64,000 bases of DNA. It comes from Hyaloscypha bicolor E. Lineage: Eukaryota > Ascomycota > Leotiomycetes > Helotiales > Hyaloscyphaceae. Made by a program: the position numbers and the translations under genes. A model generated the notes under the pieces. The model was not told the origin of the DNA and did not search any database. It saw nothing but the letters and a program-made list of their open reading frames with translations. The DNA lies in the NCBI RefSeq assembly GCF_002865645.1, contig NW_020194555.1, forward strand, positions 2,072,288 through 2,136,287. The letters are read 5' to 3'. Of this stretch, positions 11,016 through 22,800 are shown in pieces; position 1 is the first letter of the stretch; each line of letters starts with the position of its first letter.

Positions 11016-11896
11016 GTGTGTGCTCTGATGGATTCCCGAGTTCTAATTTGGGCTTTTGCTGCTTAGGACCGACGGAGGCAGAGAGTTTGGAGTGGAAGAA
11101 GCCAGTGAACCGAAGAGAGAGTCAGATTCGGTTGAGCTCTTGGAGACCTGGTGGGCATTGATGCTATTGTCAATTCCACTAGCAGAAAAGACATATGAGG
11201 TGTGAATTGGAAAGGACGAAGGAGTTGCTGGCGCCGTGTGCTTGCCCTCTGAAAAGAACGACTTGATCAGCCGATTGACTGAAGTCCCAATGGGATCACT
11301 CGTCTTGGCAGGTGCAAGCACCAACTAAGGACAGGCCCCGCCATTGTCGGAAATGATGATTGAAATCACAAAGAATTTGCCGATATCGGAATATGCTGAG
11401 GTATGAATTTGACGACGTCTTGCTTGTGGAAAGAACATGTCCGTCTTTTGTTGCTGTTTCGGGAACATCCTTACAATCCAAAGCAATCGCAGTGGTCGCG
11501 CAATACAAAAAAGTGTCTTGATCGGGTTTGGTTTGCGATTTATCTTGTTGGTGAGAGCTGGTGTTCTCTCGGAGAGATGGAAGGGGAAAATAACAAGGGC
11601 TGCAATGGAGCAGTCTCTGTGCTGATATTCGGTGTTCTAGGGAGCAGATCTCGGCGCTGGCGAGTTGATTGGACTTGTTGCTGTATGGGGGGTTCTCGAG
11701 CTCTGTTGATTTTGGACTTGCAGGAGACGCTCGTACCGCCCCGGAAGGGCTCTCTGGAACTAGATCTTCAGTCGTTCAAACCTCACGTTCGAGACATGTC
11801 GTAGCGGTAGTTGCGGAATAGTGGACTTAAGGACGCGAGGGAAGTAGATAGATATGATATCTAATCGGATCAGATGGGAGTCCTAATCTGGTGCTA
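11016..11896. other. Intergenic, no supported gene
   Basis: Short frames on both strands overlap here (11043-11508 minus, 11403-11804 plus). One contains WTCCC, but no CxxCxHxxCxxC follows, so I do not count it as a finger minigene. Confidence 0.5.
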
Positions 11897-12313
11897 CCAT
11901 ACCGGGGAAAAACTAAAACGACCCCCCCTCCCCCTCGGGTGTCGATTAGGGGTATCAATGGCAAAATCTTTTTTGGGTTAGCGCTCGGTATTTCCTCCCA
12001 CTTGCCCCCTTCTTCCTTTTCTCAAGTATTAAGTAAAAATATTAATAAATTTTAGAGTTTTAATAATGCCCAATTCATTATTTATATATGCTTAAGCCTT
12101 TCTCTCGAATCAGTTTTCTTAATATAGGTATAAGGCAATTTATATATAAGAGCTTTAGTTTTGGAGCATAAGAGAGCCTAGATAATTATTGCGCACGAGG
12201 CAAAAGTTCCAGGTGCTTAATCGCTAAATTTTCAGGCTCTCTTAAGGTCGACACCCCTAATCGACACCCGTGGGGGGGGGGGTGGTTGTTTTTCTTTTCC
12301 CCCCATGCCGGGA
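11897..12313. mobile_element. MITE-like element with about 60 bp terminal inverted repeats
   Basis: The ends are inverted copies. The left end (about 11897-11957) and the reverse complement of the right end (about 12248-12313) both run: GGGG, then A-rich, then a C-homopolymer tract, then CGGGTGTCGATTAGGGGT. That last 18-mer is identical in both arms (11936-11953 and 12253-12270). The interior of about 300 bp is AT-rich and has no open frame. This is the structure of a non-autonomous DNA transposon. The target duplication is unclear because the outer ends differ slightly. Confidence 0.75.
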
Positions 12314-13098
12314 CGTTAAAGAAAGGTTGGGACGACTGAAGAGGCAAGGGAGAAAGAGCGCGCCGATTTTGGAATCAGGAAACACAAGCGTACTGGTCAT
12401 GTGAATTTTCTCCTTTCCCTCCATCCTACAACAAGGAAAAACTTATTAAGAACTTCACGGAAAGCTTGTTCTAAACCTTTCCAGCCATCCACACGAACTC
12501 CTTCATTTTGACCCTTAAAAGATGTTAGTATTGCATTGTTAAATAGAAGGAGAAAGGGGACCAACATTCAGAGCACTGAGCAGAAATCAGATTCCGTCAA
12601 AACCCTATCGAAGTTGGTGCAGTGGTCAGCTCCCTCCAAATGTGCTCATTCGAAATGGCTCATCAATCATAATTATGCCGTTTCCGTCGGAGGACGCGGA
12701 CTAAGATAAATAAATGCCTACGCAGTTGCTGTACACTGGATTTCAACTTGATATCATACTGCTGAATTTCCAGTTCAAAGCACTCTAGTATAGGACATCC
12801 CTAGGGAATACTCTTTGCTACTACACTTTAATGCCAGATTGATATTGATCACGTGATTATATGTTCAATGCTCCATGATCGTCCCGAAGAGTTGAGGCAG
12901 CACACAGATAATTCTCTATAATAAAGAATGTTTGAGGCTGAAGCCGTTTATTCAAGCCAGTACACACATACCAACAAGTTTCTCTGTCTTTCATAAGTAC
13001 AATGTCTCTCGTAAGGTTATCCAACGCCGGATCTCGTTTGTCCAATTTTGCCGCAACCATTGCCCAACAAAGGAGGGAAATCTACTCCTCGCACCATT
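12314..13098. other. Intergenic, no supported gene
   Basis: No frame with recognisable content lies here. The right part is the 3' flank of the NADH dehydrogenase gene, which reads from the other side. Confidence 0.6.
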
Positions 13099-15225
13099 CT
13101 ACCAATTCATAAGATCTAGCAAAACGTTAGCACACTTTCTACAACGAAGACCGGCAACCTCACCTCTTCCAAACAAAGCCCTCTTAGCCCAGTCCATTGC
13201 CAACAATATCCTCGTCCTCAAACTTACACTCTGCGCAAAATACACACTTCTCCACGCATAAACAGCCCATAGTCCACCAGCCAAGTTCCACCCATTACCG
13301 AGATCAAAGACCGCCGAATTACCAATGTAAGCTAAGCTTCCCAGATGATGATACTCAAAGGCTTTATACACAGCTTCATCTAAATCGCCATCCCGTACAT
13401 CATTGACTCTTAGACCTGGAGCCGCTCTCGCCACCTTGTTGAATTTATGCCCGAGGTACTGGCCCTGTTGATGGGCACGCTGTGCAGTGGCGGGTAGCGA
13501 CGTGAGCTTGCTATCAATCTGCATCAGGAGTTCGCGCAACTCCCCAAAGTCTAAAGTCCCAGATTGGTCCTTGTCATAGGCAGCAAATAGCTTGTCGAGT
13601 CGCTTTAAATGGTCTGCAGCTTGTGGAAACCGCTTTCGGACTTTTTGGGCCACTTCTCGCCACTCTCCAAAGGTGATGTGCATGGTCTCTGGATCCTTTC
13701 CCTTTTCCCACGCCAGTGTGCGCAGGAAGGTCACAAGATGGTCGGCGACATTGTTCTGGACGGTAGAACAGTCACCGATGGCGTATACGTCCCCTAAAGG
13801 TGTACCGTTCAACCGAAGATGAGTGTCGGTTTCGAGAGCATGGCGATTAGTCTGTGCAGACCCCAGGGCTGCAGACACTTTTTGGCAAAATTCTGTTTGC
13901 GAGACTCCTGTAGACCAAAGGCAGAATCCCATGGGTAGTTCTTTAGTAATAGTTTCACCATTTTCATCCTTCTGGGTAAAGAGAATCTTGTCTGCTTGAA
14001 CCTCCTTAACTCTGGAATTTGTGAGGACCTCGACTTGATCCCGGGAAAAACGTTCTTCTGCATACTTCGAGACTGCCTCGTCGTAGGTATTTAAGATGTG
14101 TCCTCGGCTCTGAATAAGATGCACTGAGATCTCATTGCGGAGAAGCTTGGGGAAGTGTGCAGTCAGATCCTCATTAAGAAGATCGAATAATTCCGCAGCA
14201 AATTCAACTCCTGTGGGTCCACCACCGCTAACAACAAAGGAAAGAAGTCGCTTTCTCTCATCATCGGGTGTCGTTGGTAGACAAGCATATTCTAAATTGG
14301 TGAGAATGTGGTTCCTAATCTTCTGAGCATCATCAATGTCCTTCAAGAAATGACAATGCTCCAATCCCTTGACTCCGTGGGGATTCGTTGTTGACCCGAC
14401 CGCAATAACTAGCTTGTCATATGGCAGATAGAAACGCACTTCGTTCCCATTGTTGTCTTTCTGGGATAGCTCGACCAACTTCTCGGAGAACTCAACATTC
14501 TCTGCTGAAGCCCTGATGAAATGCCCCTTGACCCTAGTGACAATCCGCCTGATCGGTTCCACCAAAGACCTGAATTCTAAAGTTCCAACTGTAGCTGAAG
14601 GTAGCATTGGCGTAAACAGGAAGTAGTTGGTCGGCGATACCAAGGTAACGTGGTATTCATCTGGGTTGAGTGTTTTCAAGAGAGCAACGCTGCCCCATCC
14701 ACCTCCAAGAATCACCAATTTCGGCTTGTCTTTCTGGCTTTTCATTTCCGAACAGTCGTCATCGTCGATCTGTACCTCTGCAATTGGGAGGTTTTTCGGG
14801 CCGCCAGTTCGTGGGCGTAGTGCTCTCTCGGACACTTGAATGTCCCTAAAGGATAGGTCCTCTCGGTAGGTAGACGCATCGTAGAGAAAGAACCCAACCA
14901 CGCCGATTCCGATGAAGAGTATTGACCCTCCCAGCCACGTTGCTGATCGATAGACAAAGTTAAGGATCCAAGATCGTCTTTGCGGCAGAGGTTTTCCGGA
15001 CACGGAACGAGCTTGGTGGGTGAAAAGAAGCTGTCGCAACGACGCTCTGCGGCCTGCGGGTATGCTCTTCTGGAGATCTGGACCGGAGTGAAGTGACCGC
15101 AGATTCGGGAATCGATAGATCAGACATGTTTGCTTCCACACAGGAATTGCGCATCTGCGAGAAAGATTGCCTCCCAGGCAAACTCGTGCTGCGCACGCCG
15201 CAGGTTGCTGCAACATAGCTTCCAA
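13099..15225 (-). CDS. NDE1: External alternative NADH dehydrogenase with EF hand (rotenone-insensitive)
   Basis: This single-subunit flavoenzyme passes electrons from cytosolic NADH to ubiquinone without pumping protons, at the outer face of the inner mitochondrial membrane. A basic, Arg/Ser-rich presequence is followed by a membrane segment (about residues 98-114). Then come an FAD-binding GGGWGS motif (about 173) and an NADH-binding SGGGPTGVEFAAEL motif (about 325). An EF hand, DKDQSGTLDFGE, sits near residue 545, so calcium control is likely. The main exon 13164-15225 is followed by a 48 bp in-frame intron (13116-13163) and a 17-base last exon, ending GRDLMNW, as the family does. Spliced length is 692 aa. 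Retention of the intron would give a 708 aa form with a different tail. The symbol is by homology of type; NDE2-like naming is equally possible. Confidence 0.9.
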   Translation of the reverse strand: MEAMLQQPAACAARVCLGGNLSRRCAIPVWKQTCLIYRFPNLRSLHSGPDLQKSIPAGRRASLRQLLFTHQARSVSGKPLPQRRSWILNFVYRSATWLGGSILFIGIGVVGFFLYDASTYREDLSFRDIQVSERALRPRTGGPKNLPIAEVQIDDDDCSEMKSQKDKPKLVILGGGWGSVALLKTLNPDEYHVTLVSPTNYFLFTPMLPSATVGTLEFRSLVEPIRRIVTRVKGHFIRASAENVEFSEKLVELSQKDNNGNEVRFYLPYDKLVIAVGSTTNPHGVKGLEHCHFLKDIDDAQKIRNHILTNLEYACLPTTPDDERKRLLSFVVSGGGPTGVEFAAELFDLLNEDLTAHFPKLLRNEISVHLIQSRGHILNTYDEAVSKYAEERFSRDQVEVLTNSRVKEVQADKILFTQKDENGETITKELPMGFCLWSTGVSQTEFCQKVSAALGSAQTNRHALETDTHLRLNGTPLGDVYAIGDCSTVQNNVADHLVTFLRTLAWEKGKDPETMHITFGEWREVAQKVRKRFPQAADHLKRLDKLFAAYDKDQSGTLDFGELRELLMQIDSKLTSLPATAQRAHQQGQYLGHKFNKVARAAPGLRVNDVRDGDLDEAVYKAFEYHHLGSLAYIGNSAVFDLGNGWNLAGGLWAVYAWRSVYFAQSVSLRTRILLAMDWAKRALFGRGEVAGLRCRKCANVLLDLMNW

Positions 15226-15809
15226 TTGATCGAATTCCCGGCGATTGCGAATGTTTACGAGGCTTTAACCATATTCGCAGTGAGTGCTGAGAATTTTTTG
15301 GTGTTGAGCAGAGGGATGTCTTGAGTCGTTGTCACAAAGAGTATTGTTGAGCTGTGGAGGAGTGCTCGTAGCTCCTTATCATCGTACAGTATCTGACGTA
15401 TGTTCGAGCTTTGGAGGCTGAGGGCGGAACAAACGGAAAGTGTAGCGCCCCACAGGAGAAAAAATATTCTTTGCCTGCAGTGTGCTCACAAATGCAACCA
15501 ACTTCCAGCCATACACACAAAGCTTCAAGGTTACAAGGGATCAAATATTATAGCTGGGAATTACTAAGCGGATCGAAGTACCGAGTGGTCCTAGAGTTTA
15601 TAAAGACGCCACCATTCTCCATCTAAGCTCCATTGAACCACCAAAGAACACCTTCCCATGCCCGCCGTTGTCCCAAAGCCCAAGCCCAAGCATCCCGAGA
15701 GAAAGTCCCCCCTAAAAACTTCCCATGAATGCCCTACACCAAATCATCCGACGCCAAACCCCGCCCCATTGCGATGTAGATCCAACGCCGCGATGCAGTT
15801 TCTCTCATT
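15226..15809. promoter_or_regulatory. Upstream region of the NADH dehydrogenase gene
   Basis: About 580 bp separate this start from the 3' end of GID8. Both genes are on the minus strand. The stretch has only shadow frames and no distinct repeat. Confidence 0.4.
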
Positions 15810-17036
15810 TCATGTAATCATTGGCTCATGCCCGTTCTCATGAGCTTCGTGTCTCTCATCTCCATCCAGCCCCAACTCGATCGTGGCGGGGAGATCCCTC
15901 TTCGCTTCTCGTGCCGTGTTCTCCGCCCACGCTCGCAGGCGAACAAGACTTCTGATTGCAGCATCACGTCGTTGATTTTGGCAGGCTAGTATTGCTTTGT
16001 TGACTCTATCCGCTACAGATTGGCGGAGCCCAGGCTGTAACAATGCAGCAAGAGGGGGCTCGAGGCTATCCGAAGGGAATACGAGCAGCGCCATTGTTCT
16101 CTCCAAATCTTCCATGAACTCCTTATTTGTAGGTGCCCTCGGAGCCAGCTGTGCTGTTGCAAAGTTCAGCGCCGGGGTAATATCACCGCCGGGTGTTGCA
16201 TTGCATGTGCGGATGAGCTCGACCAGTTGAAGTCGAAGAAGGGCGAAGTGTAAGGAGGGGTTGCTATCAAGAACCTATCGTAGAAGTGTCAATACGTAAT
16301 GACATACAAGACGATACACATATTATGGGTAATGGTATGTTGCTCATACTGAGGACTGAAGTTGGTACTTTTTCTCATCACCGACCCGAAGGCTATATGA
16401 GTGGTGCATGAAACTCGTGTCTAATCATAGCAAGAAGGGGCAATAGAAGAAACCTCCAAACTACTAACCTGAGGTTCTAGCTCGTTCAGTGCATCGACAG
16501 CTTCTTGAATGTTCCCAGAGTGGATGGAGTGTTGGATCTGCCGGCGAGCCTTCACGGACTCTTCTTCCTGTTGCGGGCGGAGATTCGCTTCTTTGGAAAA
16601 TTTTGCAGCGGCAGAGGGATACCCTTCAGTGGTAAGGTAGTCGAGAATAAGAGCATTGATGTCACTAACAAGGTAGCCTCAGTCAGCTCGGGTCTTTGCT
16701 TGAGCTCCACATAATGCTATTGTACGAGTGTGTAGTCGGCGAATCAGAAATGACAACTAAATAAATTCTCCGCATGCGTAATTTTTAGGAGAGATTCCCA
16801 GTTGATAAAAGGTCATCATGTAGAGCTTGCCTAGAGCTTGGTCGGGGGAAGGACGGACTCGTGGGAGGACGTGCTTTGGGGATCGGATATCCATACCCTT
16901 TCAGCGGCTTGACATCCTCAACCCGTCTCTCGAAAGTATGCCGCACAGGGGTGGCGGTCGACGCTGTGGAAGAAGCCTGAGACAGTCAGCCTCGAAGCCA
17001 TGATGATTCGGATCTCGAACGGACCATTCTTGCAAC
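15810..17036 (-). CDS. GID8: GID/CTLH E3 ubiquitin-ligase subunit, LisH-CTLH-CRA protein
   Basis: Gid8 is a scaffold subunit of the GID ligase, which degrades gluconeogenic enzymes when glucose returns. Secure exons are 15810-16274, 16469-16664 and about 16897-16976; the three sum to a multiple of three. The LisH segment reads INALILDYLTTEGYPSAAAKF. The CTLH helix reads RRQIQHSIHSGNIQEAVDAL, continuing across the intron into SLHFALLRLQLVELIR. The CRA part follows and the C-terminus is acidic. Introns of 194 and 232 bp are longer than the local norm. The start is uncertain: the first secure exon follows a GCTGAC...CAG acceptor, so a tiny leader exon with an ATG must lie near 17,030, possibly with a weak GTCCGT donor. 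The gene is divergent from URK1. Confidence 0.85.
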
Positions 17037-17477
17037 GAGGATGACTACTAGACTACCTGTGTCTAGTCTCCATATGTCGTAAAGGGGCTCGGTTGTGCAG
17101 AAGGCTGGAGTGTCCAGCACTGCGCAATCTCGTATGGATGAATGTTTGTGGAGGATGAAGAATAATGGAGGTTGACGGCGTTGCAAATTTCAAGCTCAGC
17201 TGCAGGGTAGTCTTGTGGAAAGTCTAAGCCTAGTTGGGACGACACTGGCTCTCTTTCACGTGACGGTATGACACGAGACCTCAAACCAACCGCCCCCGAG
17301 CAAAAGGCCAAGCACGAAGGTTAAGATTCACGATTTACCGTTGTTTTCGCTCCTCTTGCAACATGATCTGATCCACATATTTCACCAGTCATCCGGACAG
17401 CTTACATGCTCCAGCTGTGGCTCCTCCGCGTTCCCGAGTCGCGGGTCCCCTCTTTGTAAAGCCCTACATTGGATAAT
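17037..17477. promoter_or_regulatory. Divergent promoter region, GID8/URK1
   Basis: The two genes diverge over about 440 bp. It holds a TTTCACGTGACGG motif near 17256-17268, an E-box-type CACGTG that bHLH factors such as Cbf1 bind in fungi. Use of the motif here is inference. Confidence 0.4.
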
Positions 17478-19252
17478 ATGGCAGATACTCTGAGCAAACG
17501 GGCTCATTACTCACCACCATGGGCCGATGTTAGCATAATTGGAATTGCTGGAAGCTCGGGATCGGGTAAATCAACGCTATCTCACGCCATCGTCTCTAAA
17601 TTGAACCTTCCTTGGGTAGTCATTCTGTCAATGGTACGGAACGTGGCATCGATAACTCCTCACCTTAGCACTGAAACTTGTCACAGGACTCATTCTACAA
17701 AACCCTGGATGTAGAAGCATCGAAGCGAGCATTCAATAATGAATACGATTTCGATTCCCCAGACGCCATAGATTTTGATGTTCTCGTCGACAGGCTACGT
17801 GATCTGAAAGCTGGGTATGTTCGCCTGCTCCGAACAAATATATCTTTGCAAACCCTTCCCGGTGATCTGAGACGGACACTCATTCTCTCGATAGAAGGAG
17901 AGCCGAAATTCCAATTTACTCGTTTGCCAAACACGCCAGAGAAAAGGAGACCACATCTATCTACTCCCCTCACGTGTTGATTCTGGAAGGAATCCTCGCT
18001 CTATACGACCCCAGAGTTCTTCATCTTTTAGACATGAAGGTATCCACTGTTTCAACTGAATTGATATCAAATCGGGTATTGACTTGGAGCTCAGATATTT
18101 TGTGAAGCAGATGCAGACACTTGTCTCTCAAGAAGAAGTAGGCTGTAGTCTTCTTGCCTCATTCCCAACGTTAACCCGTCTTGCAGTTCTCAGAGATGTG
18201 GAGGAGCGTGGCAGAGATATTGAGGGCTGCATTAAGCAGTGGTTTGCATTTGTGAAGCCCAATTTTGAAAGATATGTCGAGCCTCAGAGGAAGGTCGCGG
18301 GTAGGTCCGTCCTCTAGCATTTTAATCATGTCTAATGAGTGAAGATATCATTGTACCAAGGGGTGTGGAGAACAGAGTCGCAATTAGTAAGTGCTATGGA
18401 TTTACTGGAACAATAGCTGACAAAATAAGCGATGGTGATCCAATACATCGAGAGAAAATTGATAGAGAAATCCAAGGCTCACCGAGCCGAGCTCAAGAAA
18501 TTGGGTCAAAGTTCCGAAGACGACCCTCTCTCTGAGACCGTCACCCTCCTGGAACAGACTTCCCAGCTTCGAGGAATGAATACGATCATCCAAGACACTG
18601 ACACATCGGCCGAAGACTTCATCTTTTATTTCGATAGGTTGGCCACTTTATTGGTTGAGCAGTGCGTGCATGAACTATGGTCTGGAACGTTGAAGGCTTA
18701 TGCTAATTATGCAAAGTGCCATGAATAATGTCTACTTCAAAGAAGCGACTGTCCTGACTCCGGTTGGGACCCAATACCACGGCTTGGCCCCGATTGGAGA
18801 GACTAGCGCAGTTGTCATTCTTAGGGCAGGGTCGGTCTTCGAGACTGGACTAAAGCGAGGTCCAAAATTAGATCCATCTTTTCTGTGACCTCATTCTAAC
18901 ATTAACCACAGTTCTACCAGACTGTCGAACCGGACGTCTACTAATCCAATCCAATGTGCGAACTGGCGAACCGGAGCTACATTATCTCAAGCTCCCGGAG
19001 AATATCGAGACACACGATAGCGTGTTGATCCTCGACCCACAGATGTCGAGTGGCGGTGCAGCTTTAATGGCAGTCCAGGTTCTCCGCGACCATGGTGTTG
19101 ACGAAGAGAAGATCGTTTTCGTCACCTACTTCGCCGGAAGATTGGCTCTGAATAGGCTAACAAAAGTGTTTCCCAGTGTCAAGGTCGTGGTGTGCACGAT
19201 TGTAGCTGATTTTGAGGAGCGCTGGATTGAAAAACGATACTTTGGTTGTTGA
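17478..19252 (+). CDS. URK1: Uridine kinase with C-terminal UPRTase-like domain
   Basis: It phosphorylates uridine and cytidine in pyrimidine salvage. Nine exons splice to 447 aa with every junction in frame: 17478-17633, 17687-17814, 17895-18039, 18095-18137, 18187-18300, 18345-18386, 18430-18661, 18717-18859, 18912-19252. The P-loop GSSGSGKST is near residue 26, and HVLILEGILALYDPR is the Walker-B-like region. SRRILRDVEERGRDIEG is the lid. The second half is a uracil phosphoribosyltransferase-like domain: AVVILRAGSVFETGLKR, VRTGEPELHYLKLP, SVLILDPQMSSGGAA, ending ERWIEKRYFGC. The intron after exon 8 uses a weak GTCCAA donor. The ATG at 17478 is chosen because the frame upstream has only a TTG. 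Confidence 0.92.
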
Positions 19253-19817
19253 GCCAACGAGGGTCACTATTGAGATGCAGAACATGAAGCCGTGCTTGAA
19301 GCACTTGGAGAAATCTAGGTCTAAGCTACTCATTCTGGCCTCCAAGGTCGATACCTGGAGATGAGGAACACTAGATGTGTTGCCGGCGAATCGAGACGAC
19401 TGTATGGAGAACTTTGCTGGCCAAACCAAGACGTGCACATCAATCTAAACACAGATAGAGGGAAATTTCGACACCTGGGTTGATGATATAAAAGTGATGC
19501 CCTCGACGCCACAAATAGGGGTCGTTATGGGACCGCCGCATTTAGAGTGGCTGTCAGATGGGTCCCGCTCATCATCAATAGCGTTTCGAGTAAGACAGAG
19601 AGGCCTCAACATGTCTCGGACTTAGGGCATTGCGTAGGTAGTCTCTCGCTTTCGACAACATGCGCGAATCTGCTTGTCAACGTTTTCGAGTGGAAATTTC
19701 CCTGTTGCCTCTTTTCTTCTCTCCCATCCATTAACAGAACCTCACGACCCCGTGATCTCCTGCAAATTCAACACTTTGAAGAGATCACTCCGCCGCGAAT
19801 TGAGAACAAGGTTCAAG
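19253..19817. promoter_or_regulatory. Upstream region of the LysM mucin-like gene
   Basis: No independent gene is supported. Frames here either extend the downstream gene's frame without a signal peptide or are antisense. Confidence 0.4.
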
Positions 19818-22800
19818 ATGCACCTCTCCCGAGGTGTGCTGATAGCACTCGCTCTGGGCGCTTCGAATGTTGCAGCACGACCCCAGTTTTCCTTCAACCT
19901 GGCTTTTAACATTGGCCCGGAGGAGCAACCGAGCAGCCACAGCAACCCCGAGCCAACTACATCTGCCGCTCGGGTACAGGAATCTTCATCCTCAGGAGCA
20001 GGCAACCTTTTCAGGGGTCGGTTTCGCGGTTCCAACGACCACACCACTTCCCAACCAGACGGCCAGAAAACCCCTCTTACAAGCAATAACCAACAAGCCC
20101 ACGCACGACCATCAAACGCAGCTGGTCCTTCAGTTGTCTTCGATGGCCTCAAATCCGGGTCTGCCTCTTACACCACTGTTTCCGGCCCTATCAGTGCTGT
20201 AGGCCATTCCTCTTCGAATCCCCCTCCTTCCAAAAACCAAACGGTTCCTGCTGGCCGCCCTTCAAACGGTCTGAATGGGAACTCGCAGTACGATGGCGGC
20301 GGAAGCCCCTCCCAAGCGGGTCAATCTTCTCCCACAATCACTAAAGCCGGCACCGCTCAGTCAGAAGGCCAACCCCCGGTTTCAACAGGACTTGTCGGAG
20401 CATCAACACTTAAGGATCAAGACACCAGTCGCAATACAACCAAGCCCGCTCCATCGAGAATCGTGTCATGTTTGATGTGCAAGAAGGGAAACAGGGCTCG
20501 AACCCCACCAGCTCTTTCAAGGCTGGTAATAATCGCTATCAGACTGGCGATCATCGTGTTCAAGAAAGCTCAGCACCAGGAGGCCCCGGTGGCCATTCTC
20601 AGTCCGCTTCCGCAAAGTCTAGAAACGAAGATGCATCACGACGTTCATTCGAACAATCCGCCAGCCATAGATATTCGACCTCATCCTCCAAAGTGCCCGG
20701 GGCGTGGCCCATCTCGTCTAGATCTGTACCTGAGTCCTCAAAGGCTTCTATCATCTCTGGGAAACTTCCTACCTTGGCTTCAAGCCAAGGGCCAGAACCC
20801 TCCTCGATTTCAAGTCGGTTGAGATCAGGAATCTTGAAAGCAGGAGAATCTACGCGCACCCGCGAACTGCCAAAAGCATCGCCAATCTCGGGAAGCCAGA
20901 AAGTTCCATCAGCCCAAGGCAAGCCATCTGCCTCTGGACCAGGAAGTGGACCAAATTTCTCCTCGCTGTCAGGGGGAAGTAGCTCTGAATTCAGCGCCCC
21001 AACCAATTTACCCGGCAGGGCGTCCACCTTGCTGTCCGCAAATTCACAGCTGCAGTCATTACAACCAACTGGCAAGCCCCGGCACTCCCAAATTCTGAAC
21101 TCTATAAGCTCTGAAATGGTCAGTGGAACAAACATACCAGGAGTATCGCCCAAATTGACCTCTATAGCGAAGCAAGTTTCCACCGCTTTGCCAACAGGAC
21201 AAGAAAAGCCTTCCCCGATGTCTGGGAAATTTTCATCAAAGCTTGGAAGCGCTACAAACACACCAGAGCGGCAGTCGCTCCTTTCCTCGCTTTTGAGACA
21301 GACAACACAGGGGTCTCTTGGCGTGGCTTCTCTTCCATCTGATGCTGCAACTTCTCATACGCGAAAGTCCTTGGGCTCGTCTAGAACAGCAGAGAGCCCT
21401 CGGACCTCCATTGAAACCTCACGACCCCATTACTCCGGTGTCAACAGCGCTTCGCAATTTTCCCCACGGGCCTCGGCCGACTTGGCATCATCTACTGCGC
21501 GAAATGGTATGAGCAACATCGCAGGAGGCAACTTTGGCAGTACAATGACCTCTACCAACGCATTCGCTTCCTCGTGGCCAGGTTCACAAGCGGGCTCCTC
21601 AGTGGTGCGAATGGGCACCAGCAGTAACAGCGGCATATATAAGAGCGCAACTCCGTCTTTCAGCAAAACTATCTCTTCCCCAACCGAGAGGAGTTCACCC
21701 GCTATGGAAAGCAGAACCAAGCGCGGAGAGCAAGATAGTGCAACCCGGTCCTCCAGCCATGCTACTCCTACATCGAGGGCTTCATATGAAGGCTCTTCGC
21801 AAACCAATCTGCTTCCTCCAAATATTCAAAGCCTCACTAAACGCCTATCTGGGCTTTCGAGCAACATCAGCTCCGTGAGAGCCCAGACCACATTATTGCC
21901 CGTTCAATCTAGCCTTCTGACCTCTGTAAAAGGCCCGACATCTCTAGGCTCGACCCCGGGATCCTCGAGGTCAACCCAAGCTGCCTCGTTGAACGGAGCT
22001 GAGAGTATGCGTTCTGCAATGTCTCGACGCCAATCCAGCTTCATCAAGCATCAGGAGAGTGATTTATCAACGAGGTTTCTCTCACAAAGTCGATCCGCTG
22101 TTTCTGAATCTGATGTGTCGACAAGCCAGCTTCGGCGTTTGAGCACGACCAAATTGTCTCATGGAGATTCTCAAGGCTCGTCATTTGGAACAACTCAAAT
22201 AATACCAACAAGGTCACTGTCTCTTTCCTCTGAAACTGTTCGCCAATCTAGCTCAACGTATTCCGATCGATTGAATTCCAGGAAAACCGAGAAAACCGAC
22301 GCCCCAACCATCTCAACATCAATACAGCAGCGATCATCGATGATCGCGTCAACTAGCAAGGAAATACTAACGGTGGTTTATAATTCATATAGCGAGATCA
22401 GGTCATCTGAAAGTCTGAGTAGTGTTCTCACAACGGTCTCACCATCGCCCAAACAGTCAAGCATGTTGGCCGCTGGCAGAACCCGAATGTCCTCCATTTC
22501 ACGAGCACCAAGCTACCCAGCAGGATCAAACTCACCCGAAATCGTATTTTCAACTCCTGTCTCGGAAGAAATGTCACGACTATCGAGCTCCACGAACGTC
22601 CAACCGACTAATTCTCTCACCCAAATCAAAACAAAGTCCTACATCGGAATCTCATCTTATAGATCATCTTCACGAGCAGTCTCACGGACCGGTCTGGCGA
22701 GCTCTGCAGAAACCAATGCTCCGGCGTCCTCGACACGTCGTACTTCGAGTAGAAATCAAGAAGTTTCGCGCTCTCCCACTACCTTCGCAGAAACTGGTGC

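Noticed and set aside
11640..11804. WTCCC motif resembling the finger-minigene first exon
   Set aside because: No CxxCxHxxCxxC exon follows within 400 bp and there is no splice donor in the right place.
20599..21261. Long minus-strand frame (220 codons)
   Set aside because: Antisense of the Ser/Thr-rich region of the LysM protein. Acidic, Gly-rich shadow frames are expected opposite such codons.
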